From Hadesarchaea archaeon (GTDB taxonomy: Archaea > Hadarchaeota > Hadarchaeia > Hadarchaeales > JAGGTB01), in contig JAGGTB010000001.1 in NCBI GenBank assembly GCA_021163965.1, forward strand, positions 1 through 32,929: a stretch of DNA of 32,929 nucleotides, in the 5' to 3' direction. The notes beneath the pieces are model-generated. The model saw only the letters and a program-made list of their open reading frames with translations, did no database searches and was not told where the DNA came from. Both the position numbers and the translations under genes were made by a program. Shown here in pieces: positions 7,532 to 16,700 of this stretch (position 1 is its first letter; each line of letters starts with the position of its first letter).

Positions 7532-7753
7532 CTACGGGTTTCCGCTTGTAGATTTTGACTGTTTTGCCATTGAAATAATTTTCCTAGATACTTCTCGAAT
7601 CTTATCTTTTGTACCATAGACTGTGACTTTTAGCGAAGAGGGAGTAAAATCTGCAACCACATCTATATCCAACTTGCTGAGCGCCTCCAGTACTCCTATC
7701 ACTTGAGTGGTGCTATCCGCTCTAAAATTTAAAACCCGCTTGTATCGAACCAT
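7532..7753 (-). CDS. Small hypothetical protein between csl4 and rpoL
   Basis: A 73-residue protein starting MVRYKRVLNFRAD. The pattern is strand, helix (TTQVIGVLEALSKL), strand (DVVADF), strand (SLKVTVYG), helix (KDKIREVSRKIISMA), suggesting a compact alpha/beta fold. I chose the ATG at 7753 because GGGAG lies about eight nt upstream and it follows the Csl4 stop directly. I do not recognise the family. KEOPS subunit Pcc1 is of similar size, but I see no convincing match. Its position implies a role in RNA metabolism. Confidence 0.6.
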   Translation of the reverse strand: MVRYKRVLNFRADSTTQVIGVLEALSKLDIDVVADFTPSSLKVTVYGTKDKIREVSRKIISMAKQSKSTSGNP

Positions 7754-7754
7754 T

Positions 7755-8336
7755 TCATAGTCTCCCTTGACGATAATCGTCGGCAATCTTCCGGGTTTCG
7801 ATATGTCCACAGTTTGGACATACCAGCCTCATTCCATCCCGCTCGAGAGGTGTGCGACAATTTGAGCAGGTTGCCAATATTACCCCTAAGTTCTCGCCCT
7901 CCGTGGAGAGTTGAATTGGTCTCCGCTTCGGGTTTACCACTTTTGCCCTTACTATATCTCCCGGTCTAAATTGGTCCTTTATGTCCTTGACGTACTCCCT
8001 ACGCACATCGGACACATGGATGGACCCCAGGTCTGGGATAGGGGGTTGCCTATTTTCACTCCCCCTTAACGCGCCTATTTCCACCTCCACCCACTGCTCT
8101 CCTATCTTCTCAACCCGTCCTATGATCACGCTACCTCGCTTCAGAACTGGGGGTATTCGGGTCTTCGGGTGAACAGAAGCTTTCTTCGTTCTCGCATCCA
8201 ACAATACTATTCCAATACGCGAGGAGTATATTCCACCGCCCTCCTCGTAGGTTCCCTCCCCCGGTATGAACTCCTCCGCCATTGCTAGGAAATCCCCAGG
8301 CAAGACAAAATCTCCCGTCTTTACACCTTCAACCAC
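7755..8336 (-). CDS. csl4: Exosome complex RNA-binding protein Csl4
   Basis: A 193-residue cap subunit of the archaeal exosome, which helps recruit RNA to the Rrp41/Rrp42 ring. An N-terminal domain begins GDFVLPGDFLA and is followed by an S1 domain (about 65-148, KRGSVIIGRVEKIGEQWVEV to SDVRREYVKD). A zinc ribbon closes the protein (CSNC and CPNC, about residues 157-176). The start is GTG with GGAGG seven nt upstream, just after the stop of the methylase gene. Confidence 0.95.
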   Translation of the reverse strand: MVEGVKTGDFVLPGDFLAMAEEFIPGEGTYEEGGGIYSSRIGIVLLDARTKKASVHPKTRIPPVLKRGSVIIGRVEKIGEQWVEVEIGALRGSENRQPPIPDLGSIHVSDVRREYVKDIKDQFRPGDIVRAKVVNPKRRPIQLSTEGENLGVILATCSNCRTPLERDGMRLVCPNCGHIETRKIADDYRQGRL

Positions 8337-8951
8337 TTATTTTCCTCCTTCGATCCGGTAGAGGTCCACCTTGAACCTATATATATTGCGCGTGTGAAAT
8401 TTAAATTGCATCGGAATGTGAAACGTCAACTCAACTCTTTTTGTTATCTTCCCCCCAAACACCTTCACTCGATTCTCTATAAATTCGCGGTTCCTCGGAG
8501 CCGCCTTGTGGAGGGTATACACTATTTTACCGAGTTCCATAGCCTTTCGGAGGAATTTCACATCGGCGCCTCTGCGTTGAACGCCGAAAGGGGGATTTTG
8601 AACCACCGTGTCCGCTCGCTCTCGCCTAAACTCCTCCACGTCTTCCATCACCCAATCTACTTTAACCCCGGCTTTGTCGGCGTTCCTCCTCGCAACCTCC
8701 AGAGCCCGCTCGTCTATGTCCACTCCGACGACCTTCTTCGCTCCCAGCAACGCGGCACCGATCGCCAGTCTCCCCGTGCCACACCCCAGATCGTAAACAA
8801 CCTTTCCAGCTATATCCCCCTGAGAGTAGGCCAAACAGAGAAGGGTCGACGCCACGTCCCCCGGAGTCATGTACTGTTCAAGCTCGGGGACGGGGTCCGG
8901 GTGCGGGTCCAGCTTCTGCAGGATTATCTCGAGTTGCTTCTTACGGATCAA
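8337..8951 (-). CDS. METTL5-like RNA N6-adenine methyltransferase
   Basis: A 204-residue class I SAM-dependent methyltransferase. The SAM-binding loop DLGCGTG is at residues 54-60, an acidic residue after strand 2 lies in GVDIDERAL, and the adenine-methylase motif NPPF is at 119-122. The N-terminus (KKQLEIILQKLDPHPDPVPELEQY) and length match the archaeal relatives of human METTL5, which methylates small-subunit rRNA. The start is TTG; no ATG occurs before residue 28. Neighbours Csl4 and Dph2 fit an RNA/translation operon. Confidence 0.9.
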   Translation of the reverse strand: MIRKKQLEIILQKLDPHPDPVPELEQYMTPGDVASTLLCLAYSQGDIAGKVVYDLGCGTGRLAIGAALLGAKKVVGVDIDERALEVARRNADKAGVKVDWVMEDVEEFRRERADTVVQNPPFGVQRRGADVKFLRKAMELGKIVYTLHKAAPRNREFIENRVKVFGGKITKRVELTFHIPMQFKFHTRNIYRFKVDLYRIEGGK

Positions 8952-8954
8952 ATT

Positions 8955-9950
8955 TTACGCATCCCCTTCCTCGATTTCATCCAGCTCATAGGGCTCCAAC
9001 TCGGCTTTCCCCATCATCACTCGCGCCTCGAATGGCGTCAACACCGGGCGCTTGAAGCGTTCAACATCATCTATCGGTATCCTCGGGCAAGCCACGGATA
9101 CCACTCCTCCCTCCGGAAAATCCTCCACAGTCTCCGGCGTGATCTCATCCGCCACCAGCAACTCGGCATTTAATCCATTTTGTCTGAGCTCCCTTACTAC
9201 CTTCCTCGCCAGCCCCAAGCGCCTCTGACCGGGCTTAACGCTGGAGACCACGTAGAAATCCTCGTATGAGCTCGCTCGCCCCACAACAGCTGCCCTTTTT
9301 TTAATGAAATCCTCAAATCCTCTTACCCTCTCGTAGGATCCCGAAATGGGGTTCGCCGCCACTACCTCCTTCCCCGTCGCTAGGACCATCCCCAGAGGGT
9401 GAAACCTCCCAGTACCAACGTACAGTATTCCGTCGATCTCCCCCGCTATGGACCTCACGCAACCCCAGTCGCAACCCAAAACTTGGCCCGGATACCTCGC
9501 GCGCGGACCGGGATTGCCGATCACGCTCTCAATCCCATTATCCGCGAGAAATTTCATAATGCGGGGGAGATGCTCGATGTGCTGAACAGTCGTAGCTACC
9601 CCCCATCGCTTGCCCTCCAGCTCCGGCAAAGCCAGCTCAATAGCCCCTCTTGGATCTATCTTCATCCGAGCCTCCACGAAAAGCGTAGGGAGAACTGTCC
9701 GTAACCCCATATCGGCGTGACCGTAGTGGATCAGAGCATCGCACCCAAGGCGTTTTGCCTTGACGTCCGCGAGGTCGCAGGCCCCATAGCAACTGTCGCT
9801 GAGAACTACAGCCTCCACCTCGGCCTCCTTAAACGTCCGAATTATCTCTCGCAGATTTCTCCTCAATCCGGGGGGAAGCTGAATCGCCGCGCGCCTTACG
9901 TTATGGCTTTCTAGAAACTGCCTGACTTTCTCAGGCTCAAAGTCGTACAT
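8955..9950 (-). CDS. dph2: Diphthamide biosynthesis enzyme Dph2
   Basis: A 331-residue noncanonical radical-SAM enzyme that transfers the 3-amino-3-carboxypropyl group of SAM to the target histidine of EF2. The three cluster cysteines are in DSCYGACD (C54/C58), LGCDWGC (C160/C164) and VACPRI (C288), spacing as in characterised archaeal Dph2. Three repeated alpha/beta domains fit the length. It follows the ppsA stop region after 11 nt and precedes the METTL5-like gene by 3 nt. Confidence 0.95.
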   Translation of the reverse strand: MYDFEPEKVRQFLESHNVRRAAIQLPPGLRRNLREIIRTFKEAEVEAVVLSDSCYGACDLADVKAKRLGCDALIHYGHADMGLRTVLPTLFVEARMKIDPRGAIELALPELEGKRWGVATTVQHIEHLPRIMKFLADNGIESVIGNPGPRARYPGQVLGCDWGCVRSIAGEIDGILYVGTGRFHPLGMVLATGKEVVAANPISGSYERVRGFEDFIKKRAAVVGRASSYEDFYVVSSVKPGQRRLGLARKVVRELRQNGLNAELLVADEITPETVEDFPEGGVVSVACPRIPIDDVERFKRPVLTPFEARVMMGKAELEPYELDEIEEGDA

Positions 9951-9961
9951 CTGTGCACCAA

Positions 9962-12271
9962 TTATTCCGCGCGCTGGAGTTCGCGGATGCGGGAGAGGAT
10001 CAAATTCTGCTCCGTGCGATAGACCATCTCCCTTACCTTCCGAACAGCGTCCGGGTTCGCGGAGACGCTGGTGATCCCGTACTCAACTAGCTTCTTCACG
10101 ACGTCAGGATAACTGCCCGCCTGTCCACAAATGCTGGATTCAACCCCAGCCTTATTGCACTGTTCGATCACGTACTTGACCAACTTCTGAACGGCCGGGT
10201 GTCTCTCATCGTAGAGGTGGGCTATTCTCTCGTTGTCCCTGTCTATAGCCAAGGTAAACTGCGTGAGATCGTTAGTGCCGAAAGAGATGAAATCTATGCC
10301 CTCCTTGATGAACTCATCTATAATGAGTGCAGCGGCTGGGATCTCGATCATCAGCCCAACTTGGATATCTTTGTGGGGCTCCAACCCCACCTCGCGGACT
10401 ACCTTCTTGAAGCGGCGCAACTCCTCCGGGTGCTGAACCATTGGAATCATCACGCCGAGGTTGGTGAATCCCTCCTCGACCACCTTCTTGATCGCCTTAA
10501 GCTCAAGTTTCAAAATCTCTTGCTCCTCCGGCCACTTCGGATCGACAAACCTCCGCACGCCACGCCATCCGATCATGGGATTTGGCTCATCTGGCTCCTT
10601 TTCGCCGCCTGGGAGGTTCTTAAACTCGGCGGTCTTGAGATCGAGAGTACGATACCATACTTTTCCAGGATAGAATGCCTCGGCGACCTTCCTTATGCCC
10701 TCCGCAAATCTCTCTATCATTAACTCCTCCCCGCCTTCCTCCAGCAGTTTTCGCGGGTGTTTGCCTATTCCGAGAAGCATATGTTCCGCTCGAAGGAGGC
10801 CCACACCATCGGCCCCGGTCTCGCGAGCGACCTTCTGCGCGATTTCCGGTATGCTAAGGTTTACCTTAACCTCGGTTGCAGTCACTAACGACGGGGGTGC
10901 AACGGCCGCCGGAACTTCCTCGGGCTTCTCCACTTTCATTATTCCCTTATAAACAACCCCAGTGGCTCCGTCAACCGTCACTTCCATACCGTCTTTGAGT
11001 ACCTCCGTAGCATTGCCCGACCCCACCACACAGGGGGTGCCGAGTTCCCTGGATACTATCGCCGCATGACACGTCATCCCCCCCTCATCCGTAACTATGG
11101 CTGCGGCACGGCGCATCGCTGGAACCCAGTCGGGGGTAGTCATCTTGGTAACCAAGATATCCCCCTCTTTGACCTTGCTAATTTCCTTGACGCTCGGGAC
11201 CACCCTGACTCTGCCGAATGCCATGCCTGGGCTCGCTCCGAGGCCCTTCACCAGCACCTCTCTAGGAGCCTCCTCCTCAGCCGGTGCCTTCTCCTTTTCT
11301 TCTCCATAAAGGACCGTTATGGCGCGCGATTGGACGAAGTATATGTCGCCGCCTTCCACTGCCCACTCGATGTCCTGCGGGCGCCCGTAGTGTTCCTCTA
11401 TCTTCTTCCCGAACTCCGCAAGCTTTCTGGCTTCCTCCTCGCTGAGGCACTGGGCCTTGCGCTTCTCCTCGGGCGTTGCCACCTCCGTTGTCTCCCCGGT
11501 CTTCGGATCGCGAACGTGCATTACCTCCTTCGACCCGATGGTGACATCTAGAATTTTCCCAGTCTCCTTATCCACGACGTAGACATCGGGAGTGGCGGAA
11601 CCCGAAACAACGGTCTCGCCAAGTCCCCAGTTCGCCTCGATGACTTCCTTGCTTCGATCCCCCGTCGACGGATGCGTAGTGAACAAGACCCCAGCTTTAT
11701 CAGCGTTCACCATCTTCTGAACCACTATCGATATCAAAACCTTCTCGTGTTCGAAGCCGTGTTTCTCCCGGTAGAAAATCGCGCGCGGAGTAAACAAGGA
11801 TGCCCAACAATCTTGAACCCTGCGAACCACGTTTTCGTCGCCTTGGATGTTAAGGTACGTCTCCTGCTGGCCTGCAAATGAGGCGTCGGGCAGGTCCTCG
11901 GCGGTCGCGGACGAGCGGATTGCCACCGGCTCATTTTCACTCCCAAGGCGCCTATTCAGCTCCTTGTACGCCTTAATTATGTCCTCCCGAATATCCTCGG
12001 GCATCTTCGCCTTCTTTATCAGGTTCCGAATTTGATCAGCCGCCTTGGTCAAAGCATCGGAATCATCCACATCGACTCCTGAAAGGATCTCCTTGATTTT
12101 CCCGACCAGCCCCTCCTCCTCGAGGAATCTTTTGTAAGCCTGAGCCGTGACGGCGAATCCCGGAGGAACCGGGACTCCAAGCCTAACTAGCTCCCCCAGA
12201 TTGGCTCCCTTGCCGCCGGCTGTCCCTACGTCCGACTTCGATAATTCCTCAAACCAAACCACGTTTTCCAT
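9962..12271 (-). CDS. ppsA: Phosphoenolpyruvate synthase
   Basis: A 769-residue enzyme making PEP from pyruvate and ATP for gluconeogenesis (or the reverse in some archaea). The N-terminal ATP-binding domain begins VVWFEELSKSDVGTAGGKGANLGEL. The swivelling phosphohistidine domain contains GGMTCHAAIVSRELG, with the catalytic His near residue 402. The C-terminal PEP/pyruvate TIM barrel carries MIEIPAAALI and SFGTNDLTQFTLAIDR. It has its own promoter (TATA at 12316-12323) and GGGGGAG upstream of ATG. Confidence 0.97.
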   Translation of the reverse strand: MENVVWFEELSKSDVGTAGGKGANLGELVRLGVPVPPGFAVTAQAYKRFLEEEGLVGKIKEILSGVDVDDSDALTKAADQIRNLIKKAKMPEDIREDIIKAYKELNRRLGSENEPVAIRSSATAEDLPDASFAGQQETYLNIQGDENVVRRVQDCWASLFTPRAIFYREKHGFEHEKVLISIVVQKMVNADKAGVLFTTHPSTGDRSKEVIEANWGLGETVVSGSATPDVYVVDKETGKILDVTIGSKEVMHVRDPKTGETTEVATPEEKRKAQCLSEEEARKLAEFGKKIEEHYGRPQDIEWAVEGGDIYFVQSRAITVLYGEEKEKAPAEEEAPREVLVKGLGASPGMAFGRVRVVPSVKEISKVKEGDILVTKMTTPDWVPAMRRAAAIVTDEGGMTCHAAIVSRELGTPCVVGSGNATEVLKDGMEVTVDGATGVVYKGIMKVEKPEEVPAAVAPPSLVTATEVKVNLSIPEIAQKVARETGADGVGLLRAEHMLLGIGKHPRKLLEEGGEELMIERFAEGIRKVAEAFYPGKVWYRTLDLKTAEFKNLPGGEKEPDEPNPMIGWRGVRRFVDPKWPEEQEILKLELKAIKKVVEEGFTNLGVMIPMVQHPEELRRFKKVVREVGLEPHKDIQVGLMIEIPAAALIIDEFIKEGIDFISFGTNDLTQFTLAIDRDNERIAHLYDERHPAVQKLVKYVIEQCNKAGVESSICGQAGSYPDVVKKLVEYGITSVSANPDAVRKVREMVYRTEQNLILSRIRELQRAE

Positions 12272-12315
12272 TCAGCTCCCCCAGAAGTTACAACCTTCTC
12301 TTTTCCCCGATTTGG

Positions 12316-12323
12316 ATATAAAA
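12316..12323 (-). promoter_or_regulatory. TATA box of ppsA
   Basis: TTTTATAT on the minus strand, 45 nt before the ppsA ATG, preceded by the purine-rich GGGGAAATCC that could act as a BRE. Expected transcription start is near 12292, leaving a short leader that carries the Shine-Dalgarno site. Confidence 0.6.
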
Positions 12324-12421
12324 GGATTTCCCCGCCTGCCTTTACTAGCGCTACTTATGATAGTCACATTCATCCAGGCTTTTAACCAGCCGACACCGCC
12401 CCTTCCTTCAAAAGTTAATGG

Positions 12422-12510
12422 AGCCGCCGGTGGGATTTGAACCCACGATCTATCGCTTTCCCGCTTGATAGTTACGAGGCGATCGCTGTACCAGGCTCAG
12501 CTACGGCGGC
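12422..12510 (-). tRNA. tRNA-Thr(CGU) with a 15-nt intron
   Basis: Acceptor arm GCCGCCG/CGGCGGC, discriminator U73, D-arm GCTG/CAGC and T-arm GTGGG-TTCAAAT-CCCAC are all intact. The anticodon stem ATCGC/GCGAT encloses 22 nt: a 7-nt loop CUCGUAA (anticodon CGU, plus-strand 12474-12476) and a 15-nt intron at 12458-12472 in the canonical 37/38 position. A perfect bulge-helix-bulge forms: CUCG pairs with CGGG of the intron, flanked by 3-nt bulges UAA and AAA, each cut after its second base. CCA is not encoded. U73 is usual for archaeal tRNA-Thr. Confidence 0.93.
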
Positions 12511-12594
12511 TCATTTTCACTCTTCCTACGATGGGTATATCAATTTTATCGAGCCAAATCAGAAATCCAATCTCCGCCCTCAATGCGCGCGTCG

Positions 12595-12687
12595 TTCGGG
12601 GGCAGGGATTTGAGCGCCAATTTTGCGGGGTTATTGGTCCTCGAAGTAGATCGGCTACTATCAGACCGCGCAACCAGCTACCCGCAT
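12595..12687 (-). pseudogene. tRNA-like remnant, possibly tRNA-Ile(GAU)
   Basis: Read on the minus strand, this begins GGGTAGCTGGTTGCGC and continues GGTCTGATA, resembling the D-arm and GAU anticodon region of tRNA-Ile with short deletions. It ends CTCAAATCCCTGCCCCCGA, like a T-loop and acceptor 3' strand. The T-stem 5' side and the acceptor 5' side do not pair well, and T54 is C. The middle contains GTAG-CCGAT-CTAC, which could be intron-like. It is a decayed tRNA, a tRNA with noncanonical introns, or chance similarity. Confidence 0.35.
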
Positions 12688-12709
12688 CCTGTGGTGTCTC
12701 GTTGCCTAG

Positions 12710-13171
12710 TTACGGGCGCTTAGCGCACGTAACGAATGCCTTGGATCCATCTTTTAGAAGAATCTCCAGCGCGTTCAGGATTTCCCTACCGACGACGATG
12801 TTCTCAGCCAAGTTTTCGGCCTTGATGGGGATGTAAACCGAGATATCACCCAAGTCAATTTTCCCTTCTCCTCCCCCCTCTCGCAATAACCATCCCCTCG
12901 CCTTGAAGACCTCACACTTTATCCGACCGCCAAACTGGTGCAGCGTTTCGAGCCTCTCGGGTGCTTCCCCCTCGAAGATTGCGGGCAACCTATCGTCCGA
13001 GTAGACGCCCCCGTCAAATCCGGTATCGATGATCGCCGGTGATATCGCGGAGAGCTTGGAGGATCGTATACGTAGCCACATTACCGGTATACTGGGTATT
13101 TCCCTGCCACTTGGGGTCTTCCCGCCCGGCGCGTATTCGTAGACCAAACTATTCGATCCGGAATCCCTCAA
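12710..13171 (-). CDS. Retroviral-type (clan AA) aspartic protease-like protein
   Basis: Up to 153 residues with one aspartic protease motif, AIIDTGFDGGVY (D49-T50-G51), followed by a beta-rich segment and VGREILNALEILL, the conserved G-R-x-hydrophobic part of small archaeal pepsin-like proteases. Such proteins act as homodimers. The start is uncertain: TTG at 13171 overlaps the upstream ribbon-helix-helix gene by 23 nt, and TTG at 13147 is an alternative. Pairing with a small DNA-binding protein suggests a regulatory or toxin-antitoxin-like unit, but no function is shown. Confidence 0.7.
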   Translation of the reverse strand: MRDSGSNSLVYEYAPGGKTPSGREIPSIPVMWLRIRSSKLSAISPAIIDTGFDGGVYSDDRLPAIFEGEAPERLETLHQFGGRIKCEVFKARGWLLREGGGEGKIDLGDISVYIPIKAENLAENIVVGREILNALEILLKDGSKAFVTCAKRP

Positions 13172-13415
13172 GCCTAGGCCTCCCCATCAGTGCTGGAGAT
13201 GGCCCCCTCAGCCCCCCTCGGGCTCTAAGGCTCCTGAGCACAAGGGGTCCGGCCGGCTCTTCCCGCGGGAGGAAATCGGGGTAATGGGCTTCGAAATATT
13301 CGCTCAAAGCGTCCGCCAGTAGGTGCGATCTCTTCCGGATTTTTGGCTCCTGCTTGAGAATTTTCTCCATCGTTTCGACGAGGTCATCGGGTAGGCTCAC
13401 GGTTATTCTCCTCAT
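13149..13415 (-). CDS. Ribbon-helix-helix (CopG/Arc-type) DNA-binding protein
   Basis: About 88 residues. The N-terminus MRRITVSLPDDLVETMEKIL, then KRSHLLADALSEYFEAH, is a classic ribbon-helix-helix fold that binds palindromic operators as a dimer. The C-terminal 40 residues are proline/arginine-rich and unrecognised. Of three nearby ATGs I prefer 13415, because AAGGG lies seven nt upstream; 13421 and 13430 are possible. It overlaps the aspartic protease gene, so the pair is probably co-translated and may be autoregulated. Confidence 0.8.
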   Translation of the reverse strand: MRRITVSLPDDLVETMEKILKQEPKIRKRSHLLADALSEYFEAHYPDFLPREEPAGPLVLRSLRARGGLRGPSPALMGRPRLEGFRIE

Positions 13416-13443
13416 TTTCATACCCTTCATACTTTTATTCTAA

Positions 13444-13452
13444 TTTCATATA
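13444..13452 (-). promoter_or_regulatory. Probable TATA box of the RHH/protease pair
   Basis: TATATGAAA on the minus strand, about 30 nt before the chosen start codon, in an A+T-rich stretch. A start of transcription near 13423 would give a very short leader. Confidence 0.45.
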
Positions 13453-13596
13453 GTTTATGATTTTCGCTCATTTTAGACCGGAGCCCCGAGGAGGATCGAA
13501 GGGGATTGGGGAAGCTCAAAACCAAACCGAAGGTGTCTGCACGAGCCCTTCCCCTCATTCAACTAAAACATCAAAAGAGCTCTTGTACTTTTGGTG

Positions 13597-13685
13597 TGGC
13601 GCCGGGGCAGGGATTTGAACCCTGATGGTCCAGAGGACCACCGGATCTCGAGTCCGGCGCGTTAGCCTGGTTCCGCCACCCCGGC
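13597..13685 (-). tRNA. tRNA-Ser(CGA)
   Basis: A class II tRNA. Acceptor GCCGGGG/CCCCGGC, anticodon stem CCGGA/TCCGG with loop CTCGAGA (anticodon CGA), long variable arm TGGTCC-TCT-GGACCA, and T-arm CAGGG-TTCAAAT-CCCTG. Discriminator G73, and CCA appears to be encoded (13597-13599). No intron. It reads serine UCG codons. Confidence 0.95.
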
Positions 13686-13727
13686 CAATGATAATTATGT
13701 CAGGTTAACCTAAAAACGAAAACTCGA

Positions 13728-16700
13728 TCAGATAAAATCCGCTATGCTGAGCTGTCTCCTGTCGTCGCTCTCGAAAATCGATTTGATTTCCCTCTCCACC
13801 AAGCTAAGGCGCTGGCGGGTATAGTTCTTCACCCCGAACTCGTCCGCCACCCGCATCGCCACCTGCAGGTACTTCTCCACTCCGCCTCGGGTCACCGTGA
13901 GGATGAGTTCCCCCCCGCAACGGCACTTCCCGCTGAGCGGAACCCTCCTGTACTTTGCGTTACAACTCGTGCACCTGAACTTCTGCTTGGCAAAAGCCCG
14001 GATGTTCCCCCTGAGGTCTGGAATGAAGTGGTGCTCTATTAGGCGCTCGGCGACATCCCGCTCATCGACGGCCCGAATCTTCCTCCCGAGCGAGAGCTGC
14101 GCATCCACCTTCTCCTCCATCGTTGCAAGCGTCTTGTAGCGGCAAGCCTTCGGGCCAGCAGCTATGTCCGATGTGTCGTGGGTGAACCGCAATCCTTCAT
14201 ACTGAGCCCTAGTTCCGAGCCTTCTCTTCACCGTCTCCACCTTTGACGCCATTTCGCTGGGATCCGCGAACCTCAACGTCGCCTCGTAGAACTCAAGCGG
14301 GTATGCGGGGGAGACATCCACGTTGTGCGCCTCCCTGTCTATTTCCCTGGGATCGATGCGGGCGTTGAGGACGAGGGGGGCATCCATCGTCCCGCCCCGC
14401 GACGACGGGAGAAAATGCCGGCTGAAGTTCAAGAGCGCGTCCATTAGAAGCATCACCGCGTCCTCGTCACCATCGGCGTCTCGACGTTTGGCCGCGTGGA
14501 AGTAAGGATGGGCATATCCTACGTTTGCCTCCGTGAACCCTATTATCCTCCCGACGACTCCAGCCGAAGTGTGTGGGGCCAGACCTATAATCAACTGACC
14601 GACTAGGTCCTCCAGTTGCGTTGCGTTGTAGTAAGGCGGTAGCCCGTAGAACTTCTGGAGAAGGTCGTCGACAAATCTCGCCGCCCGGAGGAGGTACTCG
14701 GCACACGGTTTGGACAGCACGACATCTTGGACTTTCAGCTCTAGCACTTGATCCTCCCTTTCCAAAGGATTTCCGTCCACATCCCTTTCGTACCCCAGCT
14801 CGCGGAGCCTCTCCACTGACGTCCCCACCTCCCTCGGACGGAAGTGGGTCAACGGAAGGTTCGTGGCATCAAACCTGATAGTTCCATCCTTGAAGACGTA
14901 GACCCCATGTTTCGCCCTGAGGATCCCCTTTTCCAAGGGCTCAGGGATCTTGTGATCACTTGTCATTCCTCGGACGCCCTTGATCTCCTTCGGAAGTTGC
15001 TCCCGTAATTTCTTAAGAGCCTCGTCGAGAAGCGAGCGTATCTCTATTTCACGGCGGTCATAGTACACCGTGCGAGCACCGCACGCTACACACGTCTCGG
15101 TCTTCGATGTTCTCCCGCAGTTAGAACATATCCTAGTGAACTCCGTTCTCCCCCCACACTTCGGACACTTCCTCCTGAAAGTTATCGTGCCGCACTCTGG
15201 GCACTGACATCTGACCACCTCCACGTAAACTACCCCCTTCTCAGCCGCCTTGGGGATACTCCGTGCGTGTCCCCCGCGTAGACCAATGGGGAACAGAACG
15301 TGTGGGGGCGGGGACATCTTGCGGGGATTCGCTTTCTCCGGTCTCCCCATTCTGCACCCAATTCTCGTCGGGGCCTTCACCCTAACTGGGAACCCGGCGA
15401 GAATTTGAATTATCTCCATCGTGTCATCCGTTGGATGGGTCCTAATCGTCTCCCGAAGCCTCTCACTCGTCAAACGCCCCTCTTGAATCAGGCCGAGGCA
15501 CGTGCAGAGGGGAAGCGCTGGCTCTTCGATCACGACATGTCCATCCTCCACAGCGTGGGGGACCCCTAAAATTTCAAGCACACGCTTTTGCGTCGGACTT
15601 ATCTTCAAGCGAAGCCGCTTAAGAGCCCCTTCATCGAATTCCGGCTCCCCTTCAGCTAGCCACTCCCCAACCTCCCTTATCTCCTCCAAGCTGACATCGT
15701 TGAAGTGATAAGTATAGGCCGGGTGGAGAGGAACACCGAGCTTCTGGGAGAGTTCAACCGCCACCCTTGCCGGAGGCCTCAGCTTCGCGTCCGTATATTT
15801 CTCTAACTCTCGCCGGGGCAGGCTTTTCCCCTTCTCCTTCAGGGCTTTTTTTACCTCCTGGGCCCACCACTCCTCGCAGTATCCCGCCGGCATCAACGGG
15901 TGATTGTTCTCGAGAAACTCACCAAAGCCTATGAGGATATCTCCAAGAAACAGTATTTCGCTGACCTTACTTCTAATCTCCTCCGCGAGCGCTACTGAAT
16001 CCACTTGAACTACGGACCCATCCGCCAATTTAACTATCGGCCCCTCTATCGTATCTACCGGTGCTACTGCGGCTGCTTTGCCAGGACGTTCGATCTTAAG
16101 TTGCGTTCCGATTGCCAAGTGATCTTCCAAGATTTTCATCGTCGCGGGGTGGATCCCAACGGCCGCGAGGCCCGTATTCCTCGCACGGCCATACCTTAGC
16201 CTGAACCCTCCCTCGCGTGCCGGGTGGCCGAATACTGCTCTCCCCGCGATGATATCCGCCAGATACCTATCACTTCCAGAAAGAGGCCGGGCCTCCTCCT
16301 CTTCCTCCGCTGGACGGTGCGAGAGCTCGTGGAGCCATTCCCATCCCTCAATGCCCAGTTTTTTGACATACTTCAAAATTTTCGGCGCCTTCTGGAGTAC
16401 TCCCTCCGCCAATGCCAGAACGGCTCCCCCTCGGATGCGGTTAGTCTCGATGCGATCCAGATTGCGATAACCGCTGACGGTCACCTGTTCCGTGGGTTCG
16501 CCGTTTATTTCAACGGGAATATTTCTAACAGCTTTTCGCACGTCGTCCGCTGGCGGGGTATATTGTAAGTGGGTCACCTCAGACGAATACATCTCAACCT
16601 CTTCAACAAAACGTTCAACTTCCTCGTCCGTGGGCTTGTAGGCGTCAAGGTAGAGTTTACGGCGAACAAAGTCCCCAGTGAGAACGGCCAAGGCGGCTGC

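Noticed and set aside
8394-9173. 259-codon plus-strand frame across the METTL5-like and Dph2 genes
   Set aside because: Both minus-strand genes have complete catalytic motifs here; the plus frame shows no recognisable domain.
10199-10723. Long plus-strand open frame opposite ppsA
   Set aside because: It is the complement of the conserved PEP/pyruvate barrel of PEP synthase. It has no family features of its own and no ribosome-binding site.
13571-13590. Short palindrome AAGAGCTCTT downstream of tRNA-Ser
   Set aside because: Only 10 bp, a single copy, and unrelated to the TTGTTA family. It could contribute to tRNA transcript ending but is not distinctive.
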